Source: Bacteroidia bacterium
GTDB lineage: Bacteria; Bacteroidota; Bacteroidia; JADZBD01
Length of the DNA: 64,000 nucleotides
Direction of reading: 5' to 3'
Assembly: GCA_020852255.1 (NCBI GenBank)
Contig: JADZBD010000001.1
Location: forward strand, 121,004 to 185,003
Shown here: positions 34,322-42,869 of the stretch, in pieces
How the letters are laid out: each line of letters begins with the position of its first letter
How positions within the stretch are numbered: the first letter of the stretch is position 1
The notes under the pieces: model-generated
The model's input: the letters and a program-made list of their open reading frames with translations, nothing else
Database searches by the model: none
Told to the model about the DNA's origin: nothing
Translations under genes and position numbers: made by a program

Positions 34322-35949
34322 TTGCGAAAGAAAAACGAAATATAAAATCCGGGGTTGAATTCAATCAACTGTTCCCAAAAGCGAGACTGGAAGAAATTAC
34401 AGTTAAGCACGATGCGAATGTTGGACACACCGTGAAATTTATTCCGAAGGTGGTGAAGGAAACACTTTTTCATACCTCGAAAGTTGCAGCGCAATTACAC
34501 GACCGTTCTTTGAGAGTAACCTGCAATAAAATTTGGGATTTTGTTTACCAACATATCGCTTACAAAAAAGATGAAGACGGCAAAGAGCAAGTGCGCAGTC
34601 CTGCTCGCGCTTGGCACGACCGATCCACAGGGGTAGATTGTGACTGTTACACTGTATTTATATGCAGTATCCTTTCAAATCTAAAGATTCCGCACAAACT
34701 GCGAATTGCTAAATATAGCGCGGATCACTTTCAGCACATCTACCCCATCGTGCCGCTTTCAACAGGAGAAAATATAATTATCGACTGTGTAGTGAAAGAA
34801 TTTAATTACGAAGAACCATATACCGAAAAAAAAGACTTTACAATGGATTTAAATTATCTCAATGGTGTTCCGGACAAAACCAATCTTGACAATCCTGAAA
34901 TGGATGAATCGGGAGAACTCGGAAAACTTTTTGACTTCCTCAAAAAGAAACCTTCAACGTCTACTCCAACGGGTGAAGAAAAAAAAGGCGGGAAGCTGAA
35001 AGAAATTCTCAAAAAAGGATTGAACATCATCAACAAAGTAAATCCGGCAACCGTGGTGCTTAGAAACGGTGTTTTAGCTGCGATGAAACTGAACATGATG
35101 AAAGTTGGGCAGCGATTAAAATACGCCTACCTGAGCGATGCTGAAGCCCAAAAACGGGGTGTTGACATGGCTAAGTTTCAAAAGTTGAAACAGACCAAAG
35201 ACAAACTCGAGAAAATATTCTATGGTGCGGGCGGAAAACCTGAAAACTTGAAGAATGCAATTCTTACCGGAAAAGGAAATAAAGATCACGATGTTCCGGT
35301 GTCAGGTTTAAGCGGTGCGGATGACAAAGCGATTCTTCACATGAATATTCACACGCCAATTCACGAAGTGCTTGGTCAGGAAATTTACTACTCCGAAAAT
35401 ATGGAGGGAATGGAAGAGATCGAAGGTCTGAACGGATTAGGAGAACCAATTACCGCTGCAAGTATTGGAGCAGCATCCGGAATCATGGCAGCGATTGCAG
35501 GATTACTGAAAAGTATCGGAAGTATTTTTCCAAAGAAACAAAAAGAGTCTGCCGATTTTGATGAAACAGCGGACGCAAATGCGGAAGCAGAACAAATTCA
35601 GGCAAACAATCCGCAGGTAAATCTTGATACCTACAATCCGGAAACCGATCCAAATTTGAAATCAATGACCACCGATCCGAATGCGACCACAAATCCGGAT
35701 GGGAGTACCACGTCAACTGATCCAAACAAGCCACCTGCGGAGCAAACATTTTGGGAGAAAAACAAAAAGTGGATTAAACCAACTGCATGGGTGACAGGAT
35801 TACTTGCAGCATTAGGAATCGGATACAAAGTTTATTCTGCAAATCAGAAAAAATCGGACAAGAAAAAAGAGAGCGGAGTTTCGGGAGTACCAAAAAGAAA
35901 ATACAAAAAGAAGTCTCCGCAAAAAGTAAAAACGGTGACACTTAAATAA
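34318..35949 (+). CDS. Transglutaminase-like cysteine protease-fold protein
   Basis: 543 residues. The N-terminal 170 residues have a transglutaminase-like core: C108 in STGVDCDCYTVF, H140 in DHFQHIYPIV and D156 in IIIDCVV, a Cys-His-Asp triad order. A helical middle follows, then an Ala/Gly-rich hydrophobic segment (AASIGAASGIMAAIAGLL, about 380-400) and a C-terminal TM helix (TAWVTGLLAALGIGYKVY) with a Lys-rich tail. It may be a virion-maturation protease or cross-linking enzyme; peptidase activity is not proven. It overlaps the LEA14-like gene by 4 bp. Confidence 0.65.
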   Translation: MIAKEKRNIKSGVEFNQLFPKARLEEITVKHDANVGHTVKFIPKVVKETLFHTSKVAAQLHDRSLRVTCNKIWDFVYQHIAYKKDEDGKEQVRSPARAWHDRSTGVDCDCYTVFICSILSNLKIPHKLRIAKYSADHFQHIYPIVPLSTGENIIIDCVVKEFNYEEPYTEKKDFTMDLNYLNGVPDKTNLDNPEMDESGELGKLFDFLKKKPSTSTPTGEEKKGGKLKEILKKGLNIINKVNPATVVLRNGVLAAMKLNMMKVGQRLKYAYLSDAEAQKRGVDMAKFQKLKQTKDKLEKIFYGAGGKPENLKNAILTGKGNKDHDVPVSGLSGADDKAILHMNIHTPIHEVLGQEIYYSENMEGMEEIEGLNGLGEPITAASIGAASGIMAAIAGLLKSIGSIFPKKQKESADFDETADANAEAEQIQANNPQVNLDTYNPETDPNLKSMTTDPNATTNPDGSTTSTDPNKPPAEQTFWEKNKKWIKPTAWVTGLLAALGIGYKVYSANQKKSDKKKESGVSGVPKRKYKKKSPQKVKTVTLK

Positions 35950-35976
35950 AATATCAACGAACTAAAAAACTAAATC

Positions 35977-36681
35977 ATGTCAAGCGAAAAAAACTCATAC
36001 GAAAAGAAAGCCAAGAAAAAGGCTATCCTTTCGGGGACACCGGGAACGGCCTCCGACAAAACACTTTCCATGAAGGAGAGAGCAAAAAAAACTATCATCC
36101 CTGCATTAGTAAACACCGCTTCTGCCATTGGCGGTGGATTTGCAGGAGCAGCAATGGGACGACTTTCATTTCTCACCGGACTTGTAGTGACGGGCGCAGG
36201 TGAAATCATGGGAAGTCCCGCTGTTGCCTCCTTCGGATTAGGAATGGCTGTTTCAAATGTTTACTCCATGACCACAGCAGCAGTAAACGGAACAGAAAAG
36301 CCTTCGAAGATTGAAGCTGCCAAGGAGCGAATGAAACATTATGGCAAAGGAATCATGGAGAAACTTTATCTCGATAAACTCATCAAGAAAAAAGAAGCCG
36401 ATCCAAAAACCACAACTCAAACAACCACTACTACCAACACAACAACAAATCAGGGAACGAGTGGAATGGGCGAAGTACAATACTTCAAATATCCCTTGAG
36501 CGAAAAACCGGATCAAATGGATTTATCTGAATTGGAACGCTTCGAAAAAGAGATTCAAACTTCAGGAGAAACATTCGCCAAGGAGAAAAGTTCGGTGGAA
36601 GGAACTGAAAACAATTTCCATCAGGAAATCAACAAGGAGAATCTCATCGGCATAGAAGAAGACGAAGAGAAAATCTACTAA
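35977..36681 (+). CDS. Membrane protein of the phage-like block
   Basis: 234 residues. A Lys-rich N-terminus is followed by two or three Gly/Ala-rich hydrophobic helices between residues 28 and 96 (IIPALVNTASAIGGGFAGAAMG; LTGLVVTGAGEIMG; VASFGLGMAVSNVY), then a low-complexity Thr-rich stretch and an acidic C-terminus. Gly/Ala-rich helices of this kind are seen in virion-membrane proteins. Family not recognised. Downstream gap of 133 bp holds a leader for the candidate capsid gene. Confidence 0.55.
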   Translation: MSSEKNSYEKKAKKKAILSGTPGTASDKTLSMKERAKKTIIPALVNTASAIGGGFAGAAMGRLSFLTGLVVTGAGEIMGSPAVASFGLGMAVSNVYSMTTAAVNGTEKPSKIEAAKERMKHYGKGIMEKLYLDKLIKKKEADPKTTTQTTTTTNTTTNQGTSGMGEVQYFKYPLSEKPDQMDLSELERFEKEIQTSGETFAKEKSSVEGTENNFHQEINKENLIGIEEDEEKIY

Positions 36682-36814
36682 TCAAAAAAGAAAACTGAAT
36701 GCGATTTCATCCTTGGCCGGGATGTCAACAGGGGAAAGTCATGCCTTCTCTAAAGCAAACAGCGAAACAAAAAAGAACAATTAAAAATAATACAAACCAT
36801 TAAAAACAAAAATC
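36682..36814 (+). promoter_or_regulatory. Leader region of candidate capsid gene
   Basis: 133 bases without a gene, the longest gap inside the phage block after its start. It contains GGGGAAAGTC at 36731-36740, whose GGGAAAGTC core recurs in the gap at 39692-39700 and partly (GGAAAG) in repeats A and B. A promoter or translation enhancer for the most expressed gene would be expected here; no TANNTTTG box is clear. Confidence 0.35.
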
Positions 36815-37534
36815 ATGTTTGGAAACTTAGAAACAATTGAACAGTACAACAACGCAGGAGCATTGCTCGGCCTTGATGACATCGACAACGAAGAAGTGAT
36901 GGGCGCGTTGCAAAAAATGAATCCCATTCAACGTGTACGCACGATCAACAAATTGGCAACGCCACCACCCGCATCAAAAGGATCGCGTGCAGAAATGGAA
37001 AAACACTTTTCAGAACTTCCTGCACACATCAAAGAAGGATTGAAAAAAGGCGAATTGCGTTTGGCGGATACCATTATCTATTCGATCAAACCCGCAAGCT
37101 CAAAAACAATTAAAATGTTTGAGACGCAGGATGACAAAGAAATTGGTCTTCGCAACATTTCAAATGCAAAATTACCGAAGAATCAATCGATGCTTGTAAG
37201 CGGAATCATTCTTCTTGCAGGTGTGTCAGCCGATGCAACGAAAGACAAAATCATCGCAACCAATTACGACAAGATCGAAACGATCCCTGCAATTGCCAAC
37301 GGTGAATTCTCACTCAAGTCAAACAAAAAACAAATCGTTCCGGACACATCGAACAATTTGTTCAAGACAGGCAACCTGAATCTTGTGCCTATTGGTTACT
37401 ACAAACTATCAAACCCGCGCATGATTCATGACGATGTGTTGATCGAATTGACCATCGAATTGGGAACGATGGATGGCATTGCTGCAAACACCTACATCTT
37501 CGCAGGATTGCACGGAACTGTAACTACTCCCTAA
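36815..37534 (+). CDS. Candidate double-jelly-roll major capsid protein
   Basis: 239 residues, soluble, beta-rich after a helical N-terminus of about 75 residues. The segment LRLADTIIYSIKPASSKTIKMF begins a run of strands; ANGEFSLKSNKKQIVP and GYYKLSNPRMIHDD follow, and it ends with strand TYIFAGLHGTVTTP. Order and length are close to small double-jelly-roll capsid proteins (PM2 P2, FLiP-like), from family knowledge and not alignment. Support: own leader, perfect hairpin after the stop, apparently optimised codon use. A non-structural beta protein cannot be excluded. Confidence 0.5.
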   Translation: MFGNLETIEQYNNAGALLGLDDIDNEEVMGALQKMNPIQRVRTINKLATPPPASKGSRAEMEKHFSELPAHIKEGLKKGELRLADTIIYSIKPASSKTIKMFETQDDKEIGLRNISNAKLPKNQSMLVSGIILLAGVSADATKDKIIATNYDKIETIPAIANGEFSLKSNKKQIVPDTSNNLFKTGNLNLVPIGYYKLSNPRMIHDDVLIELTIELGTMDGIAANTYIFAGLHGTVTTP

Positions 37535-37551
37535 TCATTAACCCGGTTCAA

Positions 37552-37585
37552 GTTTAAGGCTCTCGAATTTGCGAGAGCCTTAAAC
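37552..37585 (+). other. Perfect 14-bp hairpin after candidate capsid gene
   Basis: GTTTAAGGCTCTCG pairs perfectly with CGAGAGCCTTAAAC around a 6-base loop AATTTG. It is not followed by a T run, so it is probably an mRNA-stabilising or processing hairpin more than a plain terminator. Located 17 bases after the stop at 37534. Confidence 0.75.
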
Positions 37586-37612
37586 AAAGAACTAACCTAA
37601 CACGAACATACG

Positions 37613-38008
37613 ATGAAGGATGAAAATAATTTATTACGCGCACCCAAGGTGTTCGAGTTGATAGTGACTGCTGCCAATTCCAAAGTGTCGGAAACATTCG
37701 AACTGGATAAAAGTGTAAAGAAAGTCATGGGCGTTGCAATCACCTCGGAAAAACCCGATCTGCTTTTTCATCGCGGTTATGCCCGATTGGAAATCAACAA
37801 AAGAGAATTCTTTCCGGACAATCACGCTGTGCAAAGAATCATGAACGGAGTGGATGCAAATCTTGAAAACCGTTACTGGCCTCTCAAGGATGTGATCATT
37901 GGCAACGGACAAGTGAAACTTGAATACACCGACAAAAACGATGGAAGAACGGTTTTCGCTTCTTACACGGTGCAACTGTATCTCGATTGTGAAATTGAAT
38001 TGAACTAA
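37613..38008 (+). CDS. Small beta-rich protein, possible minor capsid/spike
   Basis: 131 residues with no TM, composed of alternating strands (FELIVTAANSKVSETFELDK; YARLEINKREFFP; VKLEYTDKN; YTVQLYLDCEIELN). The pattern suggests a single jelly roll or similar sandwich. Together with the two following genes it would supply vertex or minor capsid proteins of a tailless virion. No homologue recognised by eye. Confidence 0.55.
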   Translation: MKDENNLLRAPKVFELIVTAANSKVSETFELDKSVKKVMGVAITSEKPDLLFHRGYARLEINKREFFPDNHAVQRIMNGVDANLENRYWPLKDVIIGNGQVKLEYTDKNDGRTVFASYTVQLYLDCEIELN

Positions 38009-38013
38009 AACAA

Positions 38014-38511
38014 GTGGAAGAAATAATCATACATACGGTTGGCATCACGCGACAGGCAGAGCTGAAGCATTTTGAAATTCCCTTGCCACGCAATTGCGAA
38101 TGTATAACTGGCTTGTGGTACAAGATCAGATTGATAACCGCAGCGCGAGGAGTTGTGACACAAATCAGTGGGAAATCAACATACAATCCCGAAGTGATGG
38201 TTGGAGAACTCTCCCTAATCAGCAATCAGCAGGAAGGCGTTTTTTATTTCGGCAACTTAATCCTGGATAAAATGAATGTTGGCTTCTTGGATTACACAAC
38301 CGGATTATTCCCTGCAAAAAAATACAATCGCACACCCTACAAAAAACCCTTGGATGTAAAAATCATGGGAGAAACCGCAAGTGTGAACGGACATATCCTC
38401 GACAATTGGGGAGTGCTTTCCGGACGCAACGTGCAATACGAAGTAGACATTTATTTATTCGTGAAGTTGAAAGATAAAACCGAAAGCCATGACAGTAAAC
38501 CTTGCTCTTGA
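38014..38511 (+). CDS. Beta-rich protein of the phage-like block
   Basis: 165 residues, start GTG. It has a beta-strand pattern (IIIHTVGITRQAELKHFEIPLP; YEVDIYLFVKLK) and ends with a short charged tail. 5 bp after the preceding gene and overlapping the next by 23 bp, so coexpressed. Possible penton or receptor-binding protein of the virion; not recognised. Confidence 0.5.
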   Translation: MEEIIIHTVGITRQAELKHFEIPLPRNCECITGLWYKIRLITAARGVVTQISGKSTYNPEVMVGELSLISNQQEGVFYFGNLILDKMNVGFLDYTTGLFPAKKYNRTPYKKPLDVKIMGETASVNGHILDNWGVLSGRNVQYEVDIYLFVKLKDKTESHDSKPCS

Positions 38512-38803
38512 ATACATACCACGAAGGATGCGTGAATTGGGATACGGTAAAAAGTATCACTTACGTTTCAGGCACTTCATTCTGCGAGTTGGAGAAACAG
38601 TAAACCTAAAAGCGTTCAACAGTTATTTTATTCTGATTGAAGAGCCGGTAAGGATCAATGTGAAAAGTCAGAAAGGAATTTTTGACATCGCTTTAACCAA
38701 CGCAGATGAATTGCAATACGAACACCACGGACAAATAAAAATTCGGAATACAGGAACTGCGATTGCAAGAGCGCGTTTCATCCAAGTAATCCCCTATAAA
38801 TAA
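38489..38803 (+). CDS. Small beta-rich protein
   Basis: 104 residues, overlapping the previous gene by 23 bp. Strand-like segments KYHLRFRHFILRVGETVNLKAF and the C-terminal IARARFIQVIPY suggest a compact beta barrel. No known family. Could be a third minor structural protein. Confidence 0.5.
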   Translation: MTVNLALEYIPRRMRELGYGKKYHLRFRHFILRVGETVNLKAFNSYFILIEEPVRINVKSQKGIFDIALTNADELQYEHHGQIKIRNTGTAIARARFIQVIPYK

Positions 38804-38809
38804 TTAAAA

Positions 38810-39643
38810 ATGGAAAATGAAACAATGACATATCGAACTTCTGATGTTCAACCTTACACAACAGAAAAGTTGCTGAAGGTAAAAAGGCTCTTGGAGAAAG
38901 CGAAAGAGAAAAACACCCCACGCTATTTTGAAATTTTGGTGGATGGATTCAAAGTAGTGCAACGCACCAATGACTTAAGCGATTTTGATTCGCACGAAGA
39001 ATTTGTGGATGACGATACGAGAGAAGTTGTTGTGTTGCTTTATTCTGAAAGTGCAACCTCACCAAGAAATACAAAGCATATTTTTCGCCTGAAAGAATTG
39101 AAAAAAGAAATTCCGGTAACTGCTCCGGTGCAACAAGGACTTTCAGGAGTTGAATTGCAAGCGAAAATTGATGATGTGGTTGAGAAAAAAGATATGCAAA
39201 ACCAAATAAAGGAATTGCAGAAGCAACTCGAAGATTCGCAAAAGAAAAATACTGAAGCCGATGATTACATCGATCAACTGGAAGATAAAGTTGAAACACT
39301 TGAAAAAGAAGTTGAAGAAGTAAAAGGCAAAACTGGTGAGCGTTGGATGAAGTTAGCCGAGAATCCACCATTGTGGATACAGCAACTTGTGGTTGGCAAA
39401 GTGACAGGAAATGTATTAAGCGGAACGGAAGAGAAAAAACCGGAAGGCGATGTTTCTTTCACTAAGAAAACTGATCCTGTAATTTCTGAAATGCAAAAGC
39501 GACACCTCCAAGTGATACAAGCGATGGAGCAGGAACTAAACGAAGATCAACTTCACACGTTAATGCGAATCAACGATACGCTTATCACCGACAAAACGAA
39601 AATTCCGGACGTAGCAGATCTTCTTGATCTGAATAAGGAATAA
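38810..39643 (+). CDS. Coiled-coil protein of the phage-like block
   Basis: 277 residues. The N-terminal 90 residues form an alpha-beta region; residues 110-170 are a long acidic/basic coiled coil (KDMQNQIKELQKQLEDSQKK; IDQLEDKVETLEKEVEEVK). The C-terminal part is helical. No enzymatic motif. It may be an assembly or scaffold factor. Confidence 0.55.
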   Translation: MENETMTYRTSDVQPYTTEKLLKVKRLLEKAKEKNTPRYFEILVDGFKVVQRTNDLSDFDSHEEFVDDDTREVVVLLYSESATSPRNTKHIFRLKELKKEIPVTAPVQQGLSGVELQAKIDDVVEKKDMQNQIKELQKQLEDSQKKNTEADDYIDQLEDKVETLEKEVEEVKGKTGERWMKLAENPPLWIQQLVVGKVTGNVLSGTEEKKPEGDVSFTKKTDPVISEMQKRHLQVIQAMEQELNEDQLHTLMRINDTLITDKTKIPDVADLLDLNKE

Positions 39644-39686
39644 TCTCAGAAAACATACCAAGTAAAATCAACACGGAAAAACATCC

Positions 39687-39705
39687 GCGCAGGGAAAGTC
39701 TGCGC
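39687..39705 (+). other. Small hairpin with GGAAAGT loop
   Basis: GCGCAG and CTGCGC form a perfect 6-bp stem around GGAAAGT, in the leader of the 60-aa gene at 39721. The loop sequence recurs in other gaps of the block, so it may be a translational or packaging signal. Confidence 0.45.
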
Positions 39706-39720
39706 CTAAAATAAAAAGAA

Positions 39721-39903
39721 ATGAAAAAATACGCCTACGATATCACCATTGAAGCGGTCACGGAAAAGGAGGCCGATTCAAAAATGAAAGCACTTACTGT
39801 GCTTGCAAAAAAACTTACTGCAACGGAGTTAGAAAAACTTGCAGACATCATTCAGAACGATCCACAAAAAACAGCATTAGCAAAACAAGCCCTTGGAGTG
39901 TAA
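39721..39903 (+). CDS. Small acidic/basic helical protein
   Basis: 60 residues, mostly helical (KEADSKMKALTVLAKKLTATELEKLADIIQ). Starts at ATG 39721 and abuts the ATG of the next gene (39904). No family recognised; small phage proteins of this kind are often capsid-associated or regulatory. Confidence 0.55.
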   Translation: MKKYAYDITIEAVTEKEADSKMKALTVLAKKLTATELEKLADIIQNDPQKTALAKQALGV

Positions 39904-40611
39904 ATGGAAAACGCACCTGTACATATCGAGCAACCACAAGTTCAACCGCCAATTCAGGAGGAGAAAAAAATCAATATCAAAGAGATTGTGATTTACTCCG
40001 CTGTAGGATTAATCTTAGTTGGTGGAAGTATTTATTTAGGATCGAAACTTATTCGTACTGGCATTGCCAATACAGAAGAGAAAAAATCACTCGATACTAC
40101 ATCAGCTTCCACGACTGCCAAGCAATTAAAAATGGCATTTGACAATGATGGTTGGTGGGGAACGGATGAAGAGTCACTTCGCAGAATTCTAAGAAGCATT
40201 CCGACAAAGGATTTCTACAAAGAGGTTGCGGGTTCATACAAAAAACTCTACGCAAGTCCGCTTACAAAGGATATGCAGGATGAGTTGACTTCCACCGAAT
40301 ACGAAGAGATGATGATGATCGTGGCTTCGAAACCTGAAAAGAAAGGTGACGCACCCACATTAAATTATCTCGCTTGGGCAAAAAGAATTCGTGCAGCGGT
40401 GAGTGTGTACTACGGAATATTCCCCGGCACAGATGAGGATGCAATCAAATCAGTATTCCTCGAAATCCCAACACAGGATGCATACAAAAAAGTGCAAGCT
40501 GCTTATGTGAAAGAATTTGGTGACACGCTGATGTATGATCTCGAAGGGGATTTATCACAAGACTATATCGATGAATACTTAGCCATCATCAAGAAAAAAC
40601 CAAAATCATGA
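39904..40611 (+). CDS. Membrane-anchored protein with two annexin-like repeats
   Basis: 235 residues. N-terminal TM helix at about 26-49 (IVIYSAVGLILVGGSIYLG). Two repeats of about 70 residues follow, each with the annexin hallmarks: GTDEESLRRILRSIP ... FYKEVAGSYKKLY ... LTKDMQDELTSTEY, and GTDEDAIKSVFLEIP ... AYKKVQAAYVKEFGDTL ... DLEGDLSQDYIDEY. In annexins GTDE and an acidic residue about 40 positions on bind Ca2+ at membranes. This suggests a membrane-binding virion protein. Annexin-like proteins have been reported in bacteria, but I know none in a phage. ATGA overlap with the next gene. Confidence 0.7.
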   Translation: MENAPVHIEQPQVQPPIQEEKKINIKEIVIYSAVGLILVGGSIYLGSKLIRTGIANTEEKKSLDTTSASTTAKQLKMAFDNDGWWGTDEESLRRILRSIPTKDFYKEVAGSYKKLYASPLTKDMQDELTSTEYEEMMMIVASKPEKKGDAPTLNYLAWAKRIRAAVSVYYGIFPGTDEDAIKSVFLEIPTQDAYKKVQAAYVKEFGDTLMYDLEGDLSQDYIDEYLAIIKKKPKS

Positions 40612-41540
40612 CAACAGAAGTAAAACCCAAATCAAACAAAAAGAAGGCAATCCTTATTGGCCTTGGAGTAGTTGCAACTGCTGTGGGAGGATTCTTCGGA
40701 TTTAAATATCTAAAGAACAGAAATAATAATTCTGATACTGAAGAAGAAGAAACCACTACTCCAGTAACCACTACTTCATCAACTCAAACAAGTTCTTCTT
40801 CAAGTTGGACAAAACCTTCCTCAACGACTACAACGAGAAAGGATGAATTCCCTCTGAAAAAAGGAAGCAAAGGAGAGCGGGTGAAGGCAATGCAACAACA
40901 ACTCATTGCTAAATACGGAAAAACAATTCTTCCAAGGTATGGTGCGGATGGAGATTTCGGAAGTGAAATGGTCGCGGCATTGGAGAAAAAAGGATTGCCT
41001 GCTGAAGTTACCGAAAGTGCCTACAACCTTTTTGTAAAAGGTGCTGCACCGGATTCAACCACACTTGCGAAAGACCTATACAATGCCGCAGAGAGTAACA
41101 GTTACTCATCTGCACTTTCCAACCTGAAAAAACTCCGCAATACGGATGACTATTCTGAAGTAAGCACAAAGTTTAAAGAGTACCGCATTGATGGTGGAGT
41201 TAGAAAAACACTTGTCACCGGAATGCTTGACACTTTCAAGACCACTTCTCAGCAGGATGTGATCCGAATGGAATTTTTAAGAATGGGATTGAAGTACGAT
41301 GGTAGCAAATGGTCTATACCAAGTTCAGTTTCCTTTTTCTCCGGAGTGAATGACTCATTATTGATTACCACCGAACCTACAGAACTGATTGATCTAAAAC
41401 ATAAGGTAAAAGTAAAAGTTCCTGCAAAAATGGTGATCGGTCGTCACATCAAATCCAAAAACGGATTAACTCTTTTTAGAACACTTGAAAAAAATAAAAA
41501 ACTAATAGTAAAAACATCAACAATAAAAAACCATGCGTAA
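40608..41540 (+). CDS. Membrane-anchored peptidoglycan-binding protein
   Basis: 310 residues. TM helix at 13-32 (KAILIGLGVVATAVGGFFGF), a Thr/Ser-rich linker (about 41-75), then a peptidoglycan-binding (PG_binding_1) domain at about 78-130 with LKKGSKGERVKAMQQQL and YGADGDFGSEMVAAL. The C-terminal 170 residues include a region (YNAAESNSYSSALSNLKKL, then DYSEVSTKF) that loosely resembles a degenerate annexin-like repeat. It could be a virion protein that grips the cell wall during entry, the way the PRD1 lytic proteins do. Overlaps the amidase start by 8 bp. Confidence 0.7.
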   Translation: MTTEVKPKSNKKKAILIGLGVVATAVGGFFGFKYLKNRNNNSDTEEEETTTPVTTTSSTQTSSSSSWTKPSSTTTTRKDEFPLKKGSKGERVKAMQQQLIAKYGKTILPRYGADGDFGSEMVAALEKKGLPAEVTESAYNLFVKGAAPDSTTLAKDLYNAAESNSYSSALSNLKKLRNTDDYSEVSTKFKEYRIDGGVRKTLVTGMLDTFKTTSQQDVIRMEFLRMGLKYDGSKWSIPSSVSFFSGVNDSLLITTEPTELIDLKHKVKVKVPAKMVIGRHIKSKNGLTLFRTLEKNKKLIVKTSTIKNHA

Positions 41541-41970
41541 CATAAAATACATTGTGCTTCATTGCACAGCAACATTACCTACCGCAACGGTAGATGCCAT
41601 TCTAAAATTCTGGAAAGAAAAACGTGGATGGAAAAGTCCAGGATATCATTACATCATCAAAGCCAATGGCGATGTTGTGAAGTTACTCGATGAAAACAAA
41701 GTATCAAACGGTGTTTTGGGTTTCAATGAAAACTGCATCAACATTTGTTACATCGGTGGAATTACAAAGGATGGAAAAAATGCCGACACGCGAACACGCG
41801 CACAGGAGGATGCCACGTTTGACAAAATTGTTGAACTGTTAGAAAGATATCCGAATGCCGAAATCAAAGGTCATTGTGAATTTCCGAATCAGGGAGGAAA
41901 AACCTGTCCAAACTTCGATGCGAAAACATGGCTCAAGAATTACACACCGGATATTGATATGCATGAGTAA
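41533..41970 (+). CDS. N-acetylmuramoyl-L-alanine amidase (PGRP/T7-lysozyme type endolysin)
   Basis: 145 residues. A zinc amidase that cuts between MurNAc and the first peptide residue. Zinc ligands expected from the T7 lysozyme fold are H10 (IVLHCTAT), H114 (IKGHCEF) and C125 (KTCPNFD); H39 (GYHYII) is also conserved. No signal peptide, so release would need the holin-like protein nearby, or it is packaged in the virion. TAATG overlap with the next gene. Confidence 0.88.
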   Translation: MRNIKYIVLHCTATLPTATVDAILKFWKEKRGWKSPGYHYIIKANGDVVKLLDENKVSNGVLGFNENCINICYIGGITKDGKNADTRTRAQEDATFDKIVELLERYPNAEIKGHCEFPNQGGKTCPNFDAKTWLKNYTPDIDMHE

Positions 41971-42638
41971 TGAGTCTGCTCGGTAAAATAAGAACCATTG
42001 CACGACTTAAAGGCTACAAGATATTTTCCCGACCATACGAGTTGAACATTTGGGGAATAAGATCAAAGCAGACACGGTCAAACAAATTCGATGATGAATT
42101 CCATGTTTTTTATAAAACCGGATTTCTGAATTGGGAGTACCACGTGTTTCATGCTACAACTGATCCCGGAACGTACTGGCTGAATTCCCCAATGAATGAA
42201 CAGGGAACAGCAATACTCAAAGCAGGACAATACATCAATGCCTATGGGTTGGGAATGCATAGAGGGAAATACATCGCATTGACACAGCAAAAACCCGTAA
42301 CGGTGTATCGCGATTACAACCGAAATGCAATTCTTGATTTTTTCAATGGAACAAAGGACACCGGATTATTCGGAATAAATATTCACCGTGCAATGCTAAA
42401 TGGAACAACGCGGTACGTGGATAATTTTTCCGCAGGATGCCAAGTGTTCGCTAACGGTGAAGATTTCGCAAAGTTCATCGGAATGTGTGACAAACATCGA
42501 CAACTATACGGCAACCGATTCACATATACGCTTGTCGATTATCGCGCAGTCCGAAGAGCAACATTGCGAAAGATCACTCTTGGAACATTGACACTTGGAA
42601 CAGGAGTTCTTGCTTACCACCTAATCACTAAAGAATAA
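41970..42638 (+). CDS. L,D-transpeptidase-like protein with C-terminal TM
   Basis: 222 residues. Motif GINIHRA (H139) followed by NFSAGCQVF (S154-A-G-C157) resembles the H ... SxGC catalytic motif of YkuD L,D-transpeptidases. The C-terminus has a TM helix (ITLGTLTLGTGVLAYHLI). It would act on peptidoglycan, alongside the amidase just upstream. The match is short and the fold unproven, so this may be a different Cys hydrolase. Confidence 0.55.
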   Translation: MSLLGKIRTIARLKGYKIFSRPYELNIWGIRSKQTRSNKFDDEFHVFYKTGFLNWEYHVFHATTDPGTYWLNSPMNEQGTAILKAGQYINAYGLGMHRGKYIALTQQKPVTVYRDYNRNAILDFFNGTKDTGLFGINIHRAMLNGTTRYVDNFSAGCQVFANGEDFAKFIGMCDKHRQLYGNRFTYTLVDYRAVRRATLRKITLGTLTLGTGVLAYHLITKE

Positions 42639-42657
42639 ACCAAAAACAAAAAGTAAA

Positions 42658-42864
42658 ATGAAAAACGAAAAAAACAATCTACAAAAAGTTAATCCGATGG
42701 ACGCTATCATGCATGACGCAGGTCGTTTAATTGATGCTGCCTTTCAATCATTGGCAACGCCTCCGCAATCAAAATCATACACGAACATTCGTGTAACAAT
42801 AATCAACAACTCCTATGGTTCGCCCAAGGGATGGTTACGCAGAATGTTTGAGAAAATATTTTGA
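42658..42864 (+). CDS. Small protein of the lysis region
   Basis: 68 residues with an amphipathic N-terminal helix (NPMDAIMHDAGRLIDAAFQSL) and a basic C-terminus (WLRRMFEKIF). No TM and no known family. Its stop overlaps the alternative TTG start of the holin-like gene. Confidence 0.5.
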   Translation: MKNEKNNLQKVNPMDAIMHDAGRLIDAAFQSLATPPQSKSYTNIRVTIINNSYGSPKGWLRRMFEKIF

Positions 42865-42869
42865 TCGCC

